From the NCBI GenBank assembly GCA_956465555.1, contig OY101118.1, positions 1,054,001-1,118,000 on the forward strand: DNA of 64,000 nucleotides, read 5' to 3'. How positions within the stretch are numbered: position 1 is the first letter of the stretch; each line of letters begins with the position of its first letter. Under the pieces are notes generated by a model. It was given only the letters and a program-made list of their open reading frames with translations, did not search any database and was not told where the DNA came from. Positions 42,526 through 54,409 of the stretch are shown here, in pieces. Position numbers and translations under genes: made by a program. This DNA comes from Nitzschia sp. pyKryTriq1. Taxonomy: Eukaryota > Bacillariophyta > Bacillariophyceae > Bacillariales > Bacillariaceae.

Positions 42526-43662
42526 TTACTGTTCTTCCGGCGCATACACAAAATAACCAAAGTCATCAAAGGTGCATCGAAAGACATTTTGAAAGAATTG
42601 GTCTCTTGGCTGAAGGGGGCGGAAATTCTCCCCTGTGCTGGGGTCCACTGCGGTATCGAACTCGCAGGAAGAGTCTCGGGATTGTGTCAAAAGTCTCTTC
42701 AATTGCTTGTACTGGCGCCTAGAGATTTGCATGGGCTGTTCCAACACGCGCCACTGGACACCGGTTGTGCATGGTGGTGTCGTGAGCGAACCCGAATAGC
42801 CATAGTACCAGATGGTACTCCACAAATTATAGGGATAAATGCGACGGCGAGGAGCCAGCGGCTCGCAACCTCCTCCAAAGCGATCGGTAGCGCAAGGCGA
42901 GGGTCGAAATTGCAGCTCTCGTTCCTGGTCTTGGTTAGTTTGTGGAACCTCGTCAGTCGGTCTAGGCTTCAATTCAAAATCGGAGACTTTTCGCAATTGG
43001 CGACGGCTGCAGCCCTGCGCCTCTTGTTCGGCCACCTGCTGCCATTGTTGCAACATCCATTCAAACTCGAGATGATCCACAGAGGCAGTGGCTTCAATCA
43101 AGAGACTGACCGCCAACAGCTGTCCATCTTCCACACCCACACCAGCATGCATCATTTGCAATTCGGCATCATAGCGCTTTCCTTCAATGACATGTTCGGA
43201 TCTTGCATGAAGTTCCATCCACAAGAGTTCAAAATCATCAAAACGACCCGACACAGTAAGAGAGGGACGGACACAGGTGCTGTTCGACAAGGGAAAGGAT
43301 GCCCTCAACGAGTATGGAGTGATGTCAAAGGACAAGTCTTGGCGAGTACAGTCAGAGTCCGTTATTTGGCGAGGAAGCAATTCATGAACATCGTTGCACT
43401 GCGACGAAATTGCTTCCAGGTGCAAAGGAGATGGCCGAGATCCAGACGCGCACTGATTGCCAGCTTGATCCACCAAGGGATTGCTATAATCAACCCAGGG
43501 GCCCGAACCTTCCACATCCCCCCATGCACTGGGACCATTTTCTGCGTTGGCATCATACGAAAAGTCAAGATTATAGGAGTCCTTCCAATTCTCAGCTTGC
43601 ACCAGAGCACTCTGCGATGCTAGGAGAAACGATGCAAAGAAAATCGATGATAGACGCAACAT
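42526..43662 (-). CDS. Alpha-carbonic-anhydrase homologue lacking two zinc histidines
   Basis: 378 aa from the ATG at 43662. A signal peptide (about 1-23) is followed by an alpha-CA fold with SPL, LWMELHARSEHVIEGKRYDAELQMMHAG and GSLTTPPCTTGVQW. In active enzymes the second motif reads HFHxxSEH...E[VL]H. Here the three zinc positions are Glu150, His152 and Gln169. The proton-relay Glu in ARSEH and the Thr of SLTTPP remain. By analogy with CA-related proteins it may be inactive as a hydratase, or use another metal (inference). Cysteines 71, 89, 105 and 130 suggest disulphides and a secretory or outer-plastid-membrane location. An insert about 215-265 (Gln/Arg-rich) is unusual. Confidence 0.8.
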   Translation of the reverse strand: MLRLSSIFFASFLLASQSALVQAENWKDSYNLDFSYDANAENGPSAWGDVEGSGPWVDYSNPLVDQAGNQCASGSRPSPLHLEAISSQCNDVHELLPRQITDSDCTRQDLSFDITPYSLRASFPLSNSTCVRPSLTVSGRFDDFELLWMELHARSEHVIEGKRYDAELQMMHAGVGVEDGQLLAVSLLIEATASVDHLEFEWMLQQWQQVAEQEAQGCSRRQLRKVSDFELKPRPTDEVPQTNQDQERELQFRPSPCATDRFGGGCEPLAPRRRIYPYNLWSTIWYYGYSGSLTTPPCTTGVQWRVLEQPMQISRRQYKQLKRLLTQSRDSSCEFDTAVDPSTGENFRPLQPRDQFFQNVFRCTFDDFGYFVYAPEEQ

Positions 43663-44486
43663 GGTATTCGTTGAGAAGTGACTGGAGTAATAGAAATATA
43701 TCACTTTCGTGCAAAAGACGAATGAAATGTAACTGCCAAGGACAACAACACAACTCGAGATTGCTTTCTTTCTTTCTTTCTTTCTCTTGTTCTTTCTTCT
43801 TCATACAACCAACAAAAATGGCTGCCATCGGCTACTTGTACGGTATCTCGGTCGTGTTGACAACTACTTTCACAAGATCGGAAATTCTTATCTTCATTCC
43901 TGTAGATGAACATTGAATGTTTGTGCGCGAGCATACTTTCGCGCGCTCTTTGACTAATCCGACTGAATATAATTCTGGTTGGGGTTGGGGACTGCAATCT
44001 CATGGAAATTTGCTCCAATGGAAAATGGTGCAATACACACGGTCTACGCGACTCGTACGACCATAGTCTGCCCGTCGTCGGTAGATAATGTCCTGAAGGA
44101 TCTTCCACGTTAGCTAGTGCGCGCCGTGAATGCGCAGACGCGCTAGCCACGACCAGTCGATGACGTGGTCGGCCCGTAATGACTCGGGTGCGTGTGAGAC
44201 GCGCGACGTACGACTGGCCCCCGTCCGTTGCAAAGACTCAACAGAAACTACAAGTCTATGATGTACTAGACTACAACTGCCAAACAGGCACCAAAAATAG
44301 CTCACCACATAAAAAGAGGTTCACACCACATGAAATAGATTCATCTGGTCAACCATGTGAAAGTCATGCAAGACTAATATTTCGCCATAGAACGATTCTA
44401 CGAAAGAAGTAGTATTCCCTGATGTTTTTGTGTTCTCAATACGACATTTGGATCAAAAGTTATGACCGAAAACGTGATAGGATCCG
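43663..44486. other. Spacer with TTTC microsatellite
   Basis: A CTTT repeat lies at about 43764-43785, shortly upstream of the carbonic anhydrase homologue. No other gene is supported; the end adjoins the Helitron fragment. Confidence 0.5.
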
Positions 44487-45011
44487 GATTACTGCTTACA
44501 GAAACAAAAAATCTTGTAAGTTACATCGACAGACAGACGAAGACCTCCAAGACAATAACTAATCATGTTGTTTTCCATAACATAGTGCAAAAACAGAGGA
44601 CTAGCAAAGTAAGAAGCGTCGTATTTGCCGTGCAGGATGTGGAGTAGAGAAAACACCAGGCAAAGTCGACACACCAGGTTTCAGGAACATGAAATATGCT
44701 GGTATCGTCAGACAACCAGAAGGATATAAACGATTCAAACTACCAAGACAACAACCAAAATTACGACGCATGGTAAAAACATGTCGATTGACCGTATTGC
44801 AGACATGGTACACGGAAAAGACGGGAAAGTATTTTCCAGAGTAACAAAGAGGGATATGTGGACTACGTATCTAGAACGAAACAACAGGACAAACGTGCTA
44901 CCACCTGATAAAGAAAAGTCACTGATCAACTGGTTGAATATTACAAAACTAACAACTTCATTTCTCGAGAAGGTCATCGATGTTCACTCGAACCACAACA
45001 AACATAAAACC
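44487..45011 (+). mobile_element. Internally deleted fragment of a second Helitron Rep/helicase copy
   Basis: 44487-44770 matches the reverse strand of 13062-12779, including the 70-nt intron. 44771-45011 matches the reverse strand of 10293-10053. The two blocks have exactly the same lengths as their counterparts (284 and 241 nt), so only a 2485-bp internal deletion separates them. That deletion shifts the frame, so no protein is possible. Identity is about 93 percent by eye, with many transitions. Neither palindromes nor ends are present; the match stops one codon before the helicase stop. Confidence 0.92.
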
Positions 45012-45417
45012 GGACTCATTCTTGGCGATAGACAAGACTAAAGGACAATCCGGTGACAATGTGGGCAGCCCGGGGTCTTTGCGGAGACGGATCGTGGAGA
45101 TACTGCCTTCGGGTGCAAGACCACTGCGGCTCCATGATACAAGCATTATCGGCGCACACATGCGCACTACCGGATGGCGCACAGGCCTGGAATCCGGAAT
45201 CACTACTTCATTTTAAAAACAAACGATGGCATTACTCCCTGCCGTTTCGTCACACGCCGTTCTCGTCAACTCGCCTCTCTCACACCTACATAATATGTAT
45301 GTATCTCTACGACGTATTGTGAGGCATCATCGATAAAATAAACGGATTTTGGTATCTCACTACTTGTACAGCAAAAAGACACTGCCAACTTTACTCTTTC
45401 CAGTTCAGATTTCTGGT

Positions 45418-46995
45418 ATGGCCCACCAGGGAGGAAATTCCAATGTCGCCGGGCAAGTGGAGGTGATGCAGTTGACCGAAGCCTCGCAACGAGATCGGTT
45501 GACCCATCATGCGATGCTACTCGACTTGGAAGCCAAACAGCGGGCCTTTCAGGTCGATGTGCCAACCTTGCCTTCCGATGTCCGCAGTGCTCTGCGGATA
45601 ATGGGTCAACCTGTTCGGCTGTTTGGAGAAAATCTTGCCAATGTGCGAGACCGGTTGCGTCTTGAACTCGCCAAACGAGAAATCCTTCACGAACGAGGCA
45701 TCAAATTGGAAGATGCCTTTGCGGAGACAAAACAGCCTCCCAGACACCTGCCAGAAGAAGAAGAAGTTACAAAATACAGTCGTGCTTTACCAGAGCTCAT
45801 CCAGGCGAGAGAGATCATCTCCAAGTTTTCGTTACAGAGAGCGAAGGAACGTCTAGCCAAGGAACGAAATTATCGCATTCAGTGGCAGCGTAAGCGAGTC
45901 AAAATGACATCACTCGATGAGGTCAAAGATAATCCCGATGAATACATTGAAGTGACTCGCTTGGATGAAGAATGCACGAAAACATACAAGAAATTGCGAA
46001 ATATAGGGCTAGAGGGATCTCAGTACGGCGACTCTCGGCCCATATCTTCCATTGCTACTTCCAACCTTCCTGTGGCCGGAGTTCCCCTAGTGGCAACCGG
46101 AAGTTGGAGTGGAACGATCAAACTCTGGGATGGTTCTAGTTCAGAGCTCAATTTAGTGGCAGAAAAAGGAATGGCTCACGAAGATCGTATCATGGGAATT
46201 GCTATCCGTCTTCCACCAGACGGCACTGACGCTTCTTCGGGAGTGGAGAGCACTATGTTGGCGACAGCGTCCATTGACTTGACAGCCAAGCTGTGGAAAG
46301 TGACGCGACGAGATGTTGTCATGAATTCAAATGATGATGATGATGATGACGACGAGAGGTTTAAGTTTACCGTTGAAGAAGCCGCTCATCTCAAGGGACA
46401 TGCCGCGCGGTTGTGCAGCGTCGCCTTTCATCCCCAGGGAGACTACGTAGCGACGACGAGTTTTGATCACACTTGGCGGCTCTGGGACGTGACGACTGGG
46501 GCAGAGATATTGCTACAGGATGGGCATTGGAAGGAAGTTTATGGGGTGGGATTTCATCCCGACGGATCGTTGTGCTCCACCACAGACTACGGTGGTATCG
46601 TACAAGTGTGGGATTTACGAACAAGCAAATCGGTTTGCCACTTTTTGGGCCATGCCAAACGCGTTGTATGCGCCGAATTCAGTCCCAACGGCTTTCAATT
46701 GGCGACTGCCGGGGACGATGGAACAATCAAAATCTGGGATCTGCGAAAACGAAAACAATTTGCGTCCGTCCCGGCACATTCCAACCTGATCACACAACTA
46801 CGATTTGATCGTCATCACACTGGGGAGTTCTTGGCTTCGAGTTCTTTTGATGGAACTACTAAAGTATGGTCCACTCGGGATTGGAAAATGCTGAGTTGTG
46901 GACGGGGACACGCAGGCAAAGTCATGGGCGTCGACCTTCTCAAGGACAGCCTGGTCACTTGTGGCTTTGACAAGACTATTAAACTATGGAGATAG
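45418..46995 (+). CDS. PRPF4: U4/U6 snRNP protein PRPF4 (Prp4)
   Basis: 525 aa from the ATG at 45418, single exon. The N-terminal splicing-factor motif is SALRIMGQPVRLFGENLANVRDRLR (about 57-81), diagnostic for the PRP4 domain, followed by a helical region with MTSLDEVKDNPDEYIE. Residues about 215-525 form a WD40 propeller with repeats ending in LWD, LWK, LWDV, VWD, IWD, VWS and LWR. It is a core protein of the U4/U6.U5 tri-snRNP in the nucleus and binds the U4/U6 duplex region with Prp3. A DDDDDDE-type acidic loop of repeat origin (about 304-310) lies between blades. The short introns here would be its substrate. Confidence 0.92.
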   Translation: MAHQGGNSNVAGQVEVMQLTEASQRDRLTHHAMLLDLEAKQRAFQVDVPTLPSDVRSALRIMGQPVRLFGENLANVRDRLRLELAKREILHERGIKLEDAFAETKQPPRHLPEEEEVTKYSRALPELIQAREIISKFSLQRAKERLAKERNYRIQWQRKRVKMTSLDEVKDNPDEYIEVTRLDEECTKTYKKLRNIGLEGSQYGDSRPISSIATSNLPVAGVPLVATGSWSGTIKLWDGSSSELNLVAEKGMAHEDRIMGIAIRLPPDGTDASSGVESTMLATASIDLTAKLWKVTRRDVVMNSNDDDDDDDERFKFTVEEAAHLKGHAARLCSVAFHPQGDYVATTSFDHTWRLWDVTTGAEILLQDGHWKEVYGVGFHPDGSLCSTTDYGGIVQVWDLRTSKSVCHFLGHAKRVVCAEFSPNGFQLATAGDDGTIKIWDLRKRKQFASVPAHSNLITQLRFDRHHTGEFLASSSFDGTTKVWSTRDWKMLSCGRGHAGKVMGVDLLKDSLVTCGFDKTIKLWR

Positions 46996-47598
46996 TAGCT
47001 GGTTTTACAAAGGAACAAGGAGTAGTTTTGCAGACCCTGCCACAAGACTGGTAGACGTTTGACGATGATTTCTACTGGAGATCTTGCTGTGGAGGAGGTC
47101 TTACTCTAGACTCCTCCTCCTCCTCTATTGCTGATTCTCTGGTAGTATAGAAAGGTGCCAGTGCAGCCATGCTAGACCACATCCGAACGAACTGGATTAG
47201 ACACGTACCTGTACGTACAGTACCTGGTATGGTACAACAGTACTGGTACAGGAAGTACAGTACTGAACGTACCGGTAGACTACTGGTACTGTACTGTCCT
47301 GCCCTGCCTGTATGATACATGATACCGGTACGAGTACCATACCGGGGTACCGTATGATACCGGCACTCTACGGTCGACGGACACACATAGACCCAGTCTC
47401 CTGTCTCAAGTCTCAAGGAAAAAGAGTCGAATAAGTCACATCAACCACGACTGGACATGTTGTATTTTACAGTACATATTTCTTTTGAAAAGCTGAAAGC
47501 TGACCGAAACGATTAATCCTGCGGAGATCCTGTTGCATAAGCAATGACAAAAGCTATTTTCATGTTTGGAGACTTTGAAGCTGCGGTACATATACATC
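46996..47598. other. Spacer rich in GTACC-type palindromes
   Basis: About 600 bp. 47204-47372 is almost entirely built of GTAC, TACCGGTA and CAGTACTGGTAC words. No gene seen. Confidence 0.6.
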
Positions 47599-50357
47599 AT
47601 GAGAAGAGCCACTATATCCAGCAGTCGACGGCCTCGGTCTAGCCATTCGACCGACAGGAGCGGAGCAGCACTCGGCAACAACAACGAGGAAGATCTCGTC
47701 GAGCAAGATGAGTTCGAAATGGCGGGGGCTCCCCCAATGGACGCATCGATGGTGTGCATGACTGTCGTCGAAGATGGTCCTTCGATTGCATTTGCGTGCT
47801 ATGACGAAGAGCGCAATGAGATTCTCTTGGAGGCTCTTCACGCGAGTGATGACGCCGAAGTCATTGTGGAGAGATTCATTCAAACCGCGCGGCCCAACCT
47901 CGTGCTGGTCGGCAACAAGATTGTGAACAACGCATCGTTTCTCGAGATGATCACAAAGCCACCCCCGGTATTACCCGACGAGCAAGAGACCGACCCGAAC
48001 GCCACAGATGACACGAATGCTGGTGAAACGGACTTGGGTATGAGACCTTCCGCACAGTCACTTCCGTACAGGATGTTGAAAACTGGTGCATTCGAGATTC
48101 GTGCGTGCAAGGCTTTGATTCTGCAGAAATTGCGAGTGATCTCTTTGTTGCGCCAAGAAGCTCGCGAGCATGCTGTCGGCTACGACGACCCCTACAGGGC
48201 CCAGCGCCAGTTTCCTCTCGCGGGACCCTTGGACTGGTACCAGCCGTCCAGTTACCATTCCTTGGCAGCTGTAGTCGATTTCGACTCGAAAGTGCAGATT
48301 CAAGCGCTGGGCGCTCTCCTTTCGTTCTTGCAGGGAACTGTCTTTCGCCTCGAAGATAGTGGTATCGTGGAAGTCAATCGTATTGTTCAAGCCAAGTCGT
48401 CTCTGTACATGAACATAAACGCATCCACATTCTCGGCCTTGCATATCTTCTCCACCGAGCATCACCCACTCATCGCCAAAGGGCCCGGCAACGCCAAGGA
48501 AGGCTTCAGCCTCTACTCCCTGTTGGACCGCACACAGAGCAAGGGCGGCCGACAACTTCTGAGAGAGTGGATGATGAAGCCACTTATTAACCTTGAGGCC
48601 ATACGAGAGCGACAAGATGCTGTCGAGCTCTTCATGCAGACTCCCCTGCAGACAACCACGGGCGTCCTTCTCACTTTCTTGGCGAAAGTCGGCCCAGTGG
48701 ACAAAATCCTAACCCGAATGCAAAAGTGCTCAACTCAGCCTATGGATTTCATTGTGCTGACTCGCACGCTGGCCGCCGCCGTGGCAATCAGCAACATTCT
48801 ACACAGCGATATACTTCCTGCGCTGGAAGCGTCGAACGACCAAAGTCATAAGTTCCTTTACAATATCTTCCATAGATGCAACGCACGAGTCTTGACCGAC
48901 CTGCAACAAGAAATTGTTGATATCGTCGACGACGAACTAACTTCTGAGCTCAAGACGTCGGTAGTCGTTCGTCGAGGATTTCATCAGCAGCTAGACGAAA
49001 TGAAGGACCAGTATGAAACTCTTGAAGACACCTTGGAAGACGTTGGGGCCGAAATTCAACGACAACACCCAGAACTTGCTTTGAGCGTTGTCTTTGTACC
49101 ACAGGTCGGCTTTCTTGTAGCATTGGACAAAGCAACGGTTTTGTCCAACGCTATTGAATTGCCCGAAGATTTTAGTCATATTTTCAATCAGGACGATGAG
49201 GCCTTTTTCAAGACTGTGGAAATGAGGGAACTTGATGATGATATTGGGGATCTTCACGGACTCATCAAGGACACAGAGTGCATGATAGTCACTGATCTCG
49301 AGGAGACTCTCCTAGATTCGGAACCCGAACTTCGTGAAAGTTTCAAGGCCCTTTCAGAACTAGATTGCATTCTGGCTTTCGCCGACTGCGCGTGCGATCT
49401 CAAGTTTGTTCGTCCTCAAATCACAGAGGCGAGAATCAGCCGCATCTATATCAAGGAAGGGAGGCACCCACTGCAAGAAATCATCACCGAGAGACAATTT
49501 GTTCCCAATGATGCGCACATCAACCAAGAAGAACGTGTCAATGTCATCACCGGTCCAAATTTCAGTGGAAAGGTACGTTTTGGTCCATCGATGACCCATC
49601 CCCGCAGCTGGCTCACAGTTTTCTTTGCTCGTGGATAAAACAGAGCTGCTACCTGCGACAAGTTGGCGTATTGGTATACATGGCCCACATCGGTTCCTTT
49701 ATACCTTGCCAAGAGGCCGAGATCTCTATTGTGGATCAAATCTGCGCCCGTATCAGTGCTGTCGAAACATGCGCGGTGCCTCAAAGTAGTTTTCAGCTCG
49801 ACCTGACCCAGATGGCTGCAATTCTTGTACGGTGTACGTCAAGATCTCTTGTTCTCGTCGATGAGTTTGGCAAGGGAACCAGCCCGGCTTCTGGTATCGC
49901 GATCTTGGGTGCGGCAATCAAGAAACTGGCCGCCATCGGATGCAAAACTATTTGCACCACTCATTTCCTTGAGCTTTTCTCGATGGGGGTGATCAAGGAC
50001 GGGGAAAGTGGCATCAAGGCTCGGCGAATGACTATTCACCTTCCTCAGGGGAACGACGATGGTGCTGCTCCATTATTCAAACTAGAAGATGGCGTCGCCT
50101 CATCGTCTGCAGGTTTGATTTGTGCGAAGAAAGCCGGTGTCCACCCAAAGATAATCGCACGAGCGAAGGAGATCATCCAAACAATGAGAGATCGCCGTCC
50201 AATTGTACCGTTGAAGGAGGCCATGCCACAAGGAGCAGAGCTTGGTGAAAGCGAGGTAAAAATGCTCGATTTCTTTTTTTCGGTCGAAGGATGGGCAAAT
50301 GCAACAGACGACCAGATTCGTCTGCTCATTCAAAAGCTTTCTCGTATTGAAGTTTGA
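47599..50357 (+). CDS. MSH5: MutS homologue MSH5
   Basis: Two exons: 47599-49572 and 49644-50357. The intron (GTACGT...ACAG) lies inside the Walker A motif and restores GPNFSGK-SCYLRQ (652-663); 895 aa. The ATPase then shows SSFQLDLTQMAAIL, the Walker B LVLVDEFGKGTSP, and the His-containing ICTTHFLEL. The domain order (connector, lever, clamp, ATPase, no mismatch-binding Phe-x-Glu domain I) and the wording GSFIPCQEAEI/ VDQICARISA match MSH5. With MSH4 it forms the MutS-gamma clamp that stabilises meiotic recombination intermediates and promotes crossovers. The N-terminal about 45 residues are Ser/Arg-rich. The gene argues that the species has meiosis. Confidence 0.88.
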
Positions 50358-50406
50358 AGCTGCTTCCGAGGAGCCAATTTCGCAAAAGAACTTGGATCGA
50401 ATGCGT

Positions 50407-53400
50407 CTATAGATGCCTCGCAAGCTTGTCTAGGTCTGATATCCATAATTCTTCAGGTTGCATGGCCCGTACATTTCTTAGCTCTTCGTCGATTTTTTGA
50501 GCTTCTTGGTGCAAACTTGCTATCTTCTCCTTCGTCAAGCTGAACAGCGGCATCTTCAATAGGTAGTCATAGTCCGAATGTTCTTGGGAGATAGAGTCAT
50601 CGACATCGCCTTCGAGTAGCTCCAATTCCTCTTCATCCCTTGCCAGGGAGTGCGATTTCTTTATCGAGTCAAGCTCGGGGGCAGTACTGAAACCATTGTC
50701 CCTCAGGATTCTCGAAGCTTCGACTCGAGAAATCCTTCCACCCACCAAATCTATCTGACTATCAGACACCATCTGAATAAAACGCGCCTTGTTGCGTTGC
50801 TTCGAAGCGGAATATTCCATTTGAGCTTGCAAGACAGACTTTCGATCGTGGTAGAGGGACAAACGGATAGGGAAATAAGCGTCAGCGATAGCTTCAGCCG
50901 ACTCAAACTTCTGAATTTGACCCTTCTTGTCGAATGCATTCATGTTTGTGAGGAGAAGGTTTGAGTTGAGGCGAAATGCTTTCTCCAGACCACTATCCTC
51001 CATTCTTTTCAGTTGACTTGGCTTCAGTCTTACGGTGAAAGAAACCTTTGTTGTCGTGTGGTCTTCGACAAAATCAGACACTACGCCCTTCGACTGCATT
51101 CGCAAAAGGTGCGCCTTGTAGTTGCTCGTCCACACTCCAATGGGCAGTTCATCAATTTGAACCGTCTTGCTGTCTAATTTCTTGATCGTCCCATAACTGA
51201 CGTATCCGGTACCGCATTCAAGACGTTCAATTCTTCCTCGAAAGCCATTCGCGTAAGGCTCGATTGATGGTAGCTGCGCTTGACGCTCAAGCTTTCCCCT
51301 TATGTAATCCAGAACGCTCATAGGATGATGCTGGGGGATGAAGGTGCTCCATCCAGTTCCGATTCCTTGGCTTCCGTTGACCAGTAGAAGGGGAATGATG
51401 GGACAATAGTACTTAGGTTCGATCAGCTGACCATCGTCTTCCAAGTATTCAAGAAGGATGTCGTCTTCCTCTGGGAAAAGGTACCGGGTAGCAGGTGAAA
51501 GGTGGGTAAAGATGTATCGTGGTGATGCCGCGTCAGCCCCTCCCGCCAAGCGTGTTCCAAACTGTCCCGATGGAACCAACAGATTCAAATTATTTGATCC
51601 AACAAAATCTTGTGCCATTCCAATAACTTTGAAGGAGAAAACTCATACAAAGTAAGAAACGGGACTACGTCTTTGCTCTTTGACTCATCGTACCAGACTT
51701 ACTTGTTCCTTGAAGAGATTGTTCCCCATGATGATAGGCAGTATGTTCAGCACAATAGCCAGAGAGTTGTGCTACCTTGACCTCCGACTTGAGCTTTCGC
51801 TTGAAACATGCATATAGGACTTTCCTCTGTGATGGTTTCAGCCCATCAATAGCACTTGGTAAAGAGCGAATGTTGTCTGCGTTGCTGAAATGAATCATTT
51901 CTTTGTTGATAAAATCTTCGAAAGCAACGGAACTGTCATGATCGGGGCTAAAGTCGAGGGTTGCCTCAGCGTCGTACTCGTTGGTAATCCAGTCACGACG
52001 ATCGGCAGCCCTTGCTTTATCAAAAACTTTATCTAGGAGCTCGCCGTCAACTTCTGAACCCCAAAGAAATGGACGGTGGTGCTTGTCGAATTCTGAGAAG
52101 TAAACCTTTGCTTCAGCAGGGGTGCTGGTACCCAAACCTTTGTAGTACTTGATTTTCCACTGCTTCAACTCGTTGGGGTCATCGATCGAAGCCCGCCACT
52201 TGTTGAAGTCTGCCATTGAGTAAAAAGATAGCTCATCTTTCTTCCGAGTAGCCTTCAAGAGTGGTGTTACGAAGGACGACAAGAACGGCTTTCCCAAGGG
52301 ATCATCGACGGCAGGCTTCAAGAGTTTGGGCCAAAAATGCCGGAAGAAGTTGATGACAAGCCCCTTGATGTGCGACCCGTCAGTATCTTGATCCGTCATC
52401 AACATAACATGGCCGTAACGCAACTCGTTCCGCTCGTCAGTGGTGTCGTATTCTTTGTCAAAATCCAAGCCAAGTATCGAAATCATGGCTTTCACCTCTG
52501 CATTTTTGGCTAGCTGATCGACTGTCGCATGGCGAACATTCAAGAATTTGCCGCGGAGGGGAAAGACTCCATAGTGCTCGCGCCCGATCACTTCCAGACC
52601 GGCGACTGCAAGTGCTTTCGCCGAGTCTCCTTCCGTCAGAATGAGGGAACAATCTGAACTCGCTTTCGTTCCTGCAGCGTGCGCATCCTCCAACTTGGGG
52701 ATCGCCAAGAGCTGCCGTTTAGTCTTCTTCCCGCCCACTTGTTTGAACAAATTAGCCTGTTGCCGACCTCTTGCAACTCGGATAACTTCTTCTATTATTC
52801 CTGGCCCACCATCTTGCTCCGACTCAACGAGTTGATTCAAAAAACGTTCACTGAGCTGATATGAGCTCCCAAAGCTGCTAGGGTTCGAGGTCAAGTACTC
52901 CTTCATTTGAGAATCAAAAGTTGGGTTCTCGATCAAGGCATTGCACGAGACAAACATATTTCTCCGTATTAAACCGGGGTTCAAGGTATCTGCTAGATCA
53001 GGTTCAAGTTTTGACGCCTTTTCTTGCACCCTTTTGACCACCTGGTTGATAATCGAATTGACGTGTGTTCCGCCTCTGGGAGTAGACATTCCATTCACAA
53101 ATGAGACTGATTCAAAAGAGTGACCATCCGAAAGCCCAACGCCCACAGTCCATCTAGAATTAATATTTGCGAAATGCATCTTCGTTGCCTGTTCGTCACG
53201 ATACATATTGCTGTAGTCGGCAAAGGAAGCAAGTGAAACATCCTGCCCATTCAAAAATACTTTCAACTTCCCTGCGGCGCACCCAGCTGCGTCGACGACA
53301 CGTCGGCACATGATTGCATAATCTTGCGGGTCGATGCATAATATACCGCTACTTGACGATGATGGTGATGATTCCCCACCGAGTCGCTCCATGTCAGGCA

Positions 53401-54409
53401 CAAACGTTATACTGGTGTAATCTTCTGTCCCCGAATCGATTGGCGTGATTTCAGGTGGAGAGTACGTTGACATATTGTCTAGCCAGGTTTGCTTGTACCG
53501 AAGTCGTTTTTTTGAGTCCACCGTCTCGATTGTGAAAGACTTGCTAAATATGTTGGTCAACTTGGCTCCATATCCATGGCGCCCACCTTTTTGCGATCAA
53601 AAAACAATACATAATAAATCAGTGACCAATGAATGAATCATCGTCCAAAGCTCGTGCTTGCATGCATGCATGCTTCTTTGCTCACCAGTCAATCTCTTTT
53701 CTTCGTCGTCAAAGTTTGAACCAGTCAACAAATGGCCAAATAACATTTCGGGTAGGTACATATTCTCTTCGGAATGAACTTGAACTGGGATCCCCTTTCC
53801 GTTGTTGTATATTCGTATGCAAGGCGCCCTATCGGCACTTCCGGGATCGATTCGAACGTCCAATGTCGTGCATGTCTTGGGATTTCGAAGCCGATTGTCC
53901 GATGCATTAACCAAAATTTCATCAAAGATTTTTATCAAAGCTGGCACAAGACCGTATTCCTTGCTTTTCATCCGAAAGGTCTGAATTGTAGACGACAACG
54001 CCTCTTTGGATACTGTGGTAGACGATGATTCTTCTTTCGAGAAATCAAAGGGCTCAGGTAGTGGATCTAAAACCCAACAATGATTCGGAGGAAGTCGTTC
54101 CACTGGGCCTACATACATACCTGGCCTTAACAGAACATGTTCGAGTGGTGTCTTTTTGCTGTATTGCTCCTCGATTGACTTTTCTCTCAGAGTATGGGAA
54201 GTTTCGATGTCCTCATCAAGTACAGATCCCGAGAAGAATCGTCGACATGGGTTCACGCCATGTCGCAGATGGGAATGAACAAAGGCACGCCGCAGCCTGA
54301 TGGACGATCGTACATTACTTGATTGGTTTTGAATGCATACCCTACTAGCAGATCCTTGACGTGAAACACACAGAGAGGCAAAGCGACGACTCGAGATTCT
54401 CGAAAGCAT
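50407..54409 (-). CDS. TOP2: DNA topoisomerase II (eukaryotic type IIA), probably mitochondrial
   Basis: Three exons: 54409-53686, 53586-51703 and 51626-50407; joins read LTG-GRHGYGAKL and GT-I-IGMAQDFVGS; 1275 aa. The GHKL ATPase has EILVNASDN, GKGIPV and GGRHGYGAKL. The TOPRIM has EGDSAKALA and MTDQDTDGSHI. The breakage-reunion domain has the catalytic Tyr907 in ASPRYIFT. It passes one duplex through another using ATP. The N terminus (MLSRISSRRFASLCVSRQGSASR...) is rich in Arg and Ser with no acids for about 45 residues, a typical mitochondrial presequence. The long C-terminal regulatory tail of nuclear enzymes is missing. An organelle-specific paralogue is likely (inference). Confidence 0.9.

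Noticed and set aside
42589-43623. Open frame of 344 codons antisense to the carbonic anhydrase homologue
   Set aside because: A mirror frame of a real gene; the translation has no family features whereas the minus strand has a clear alpha-CA fold.
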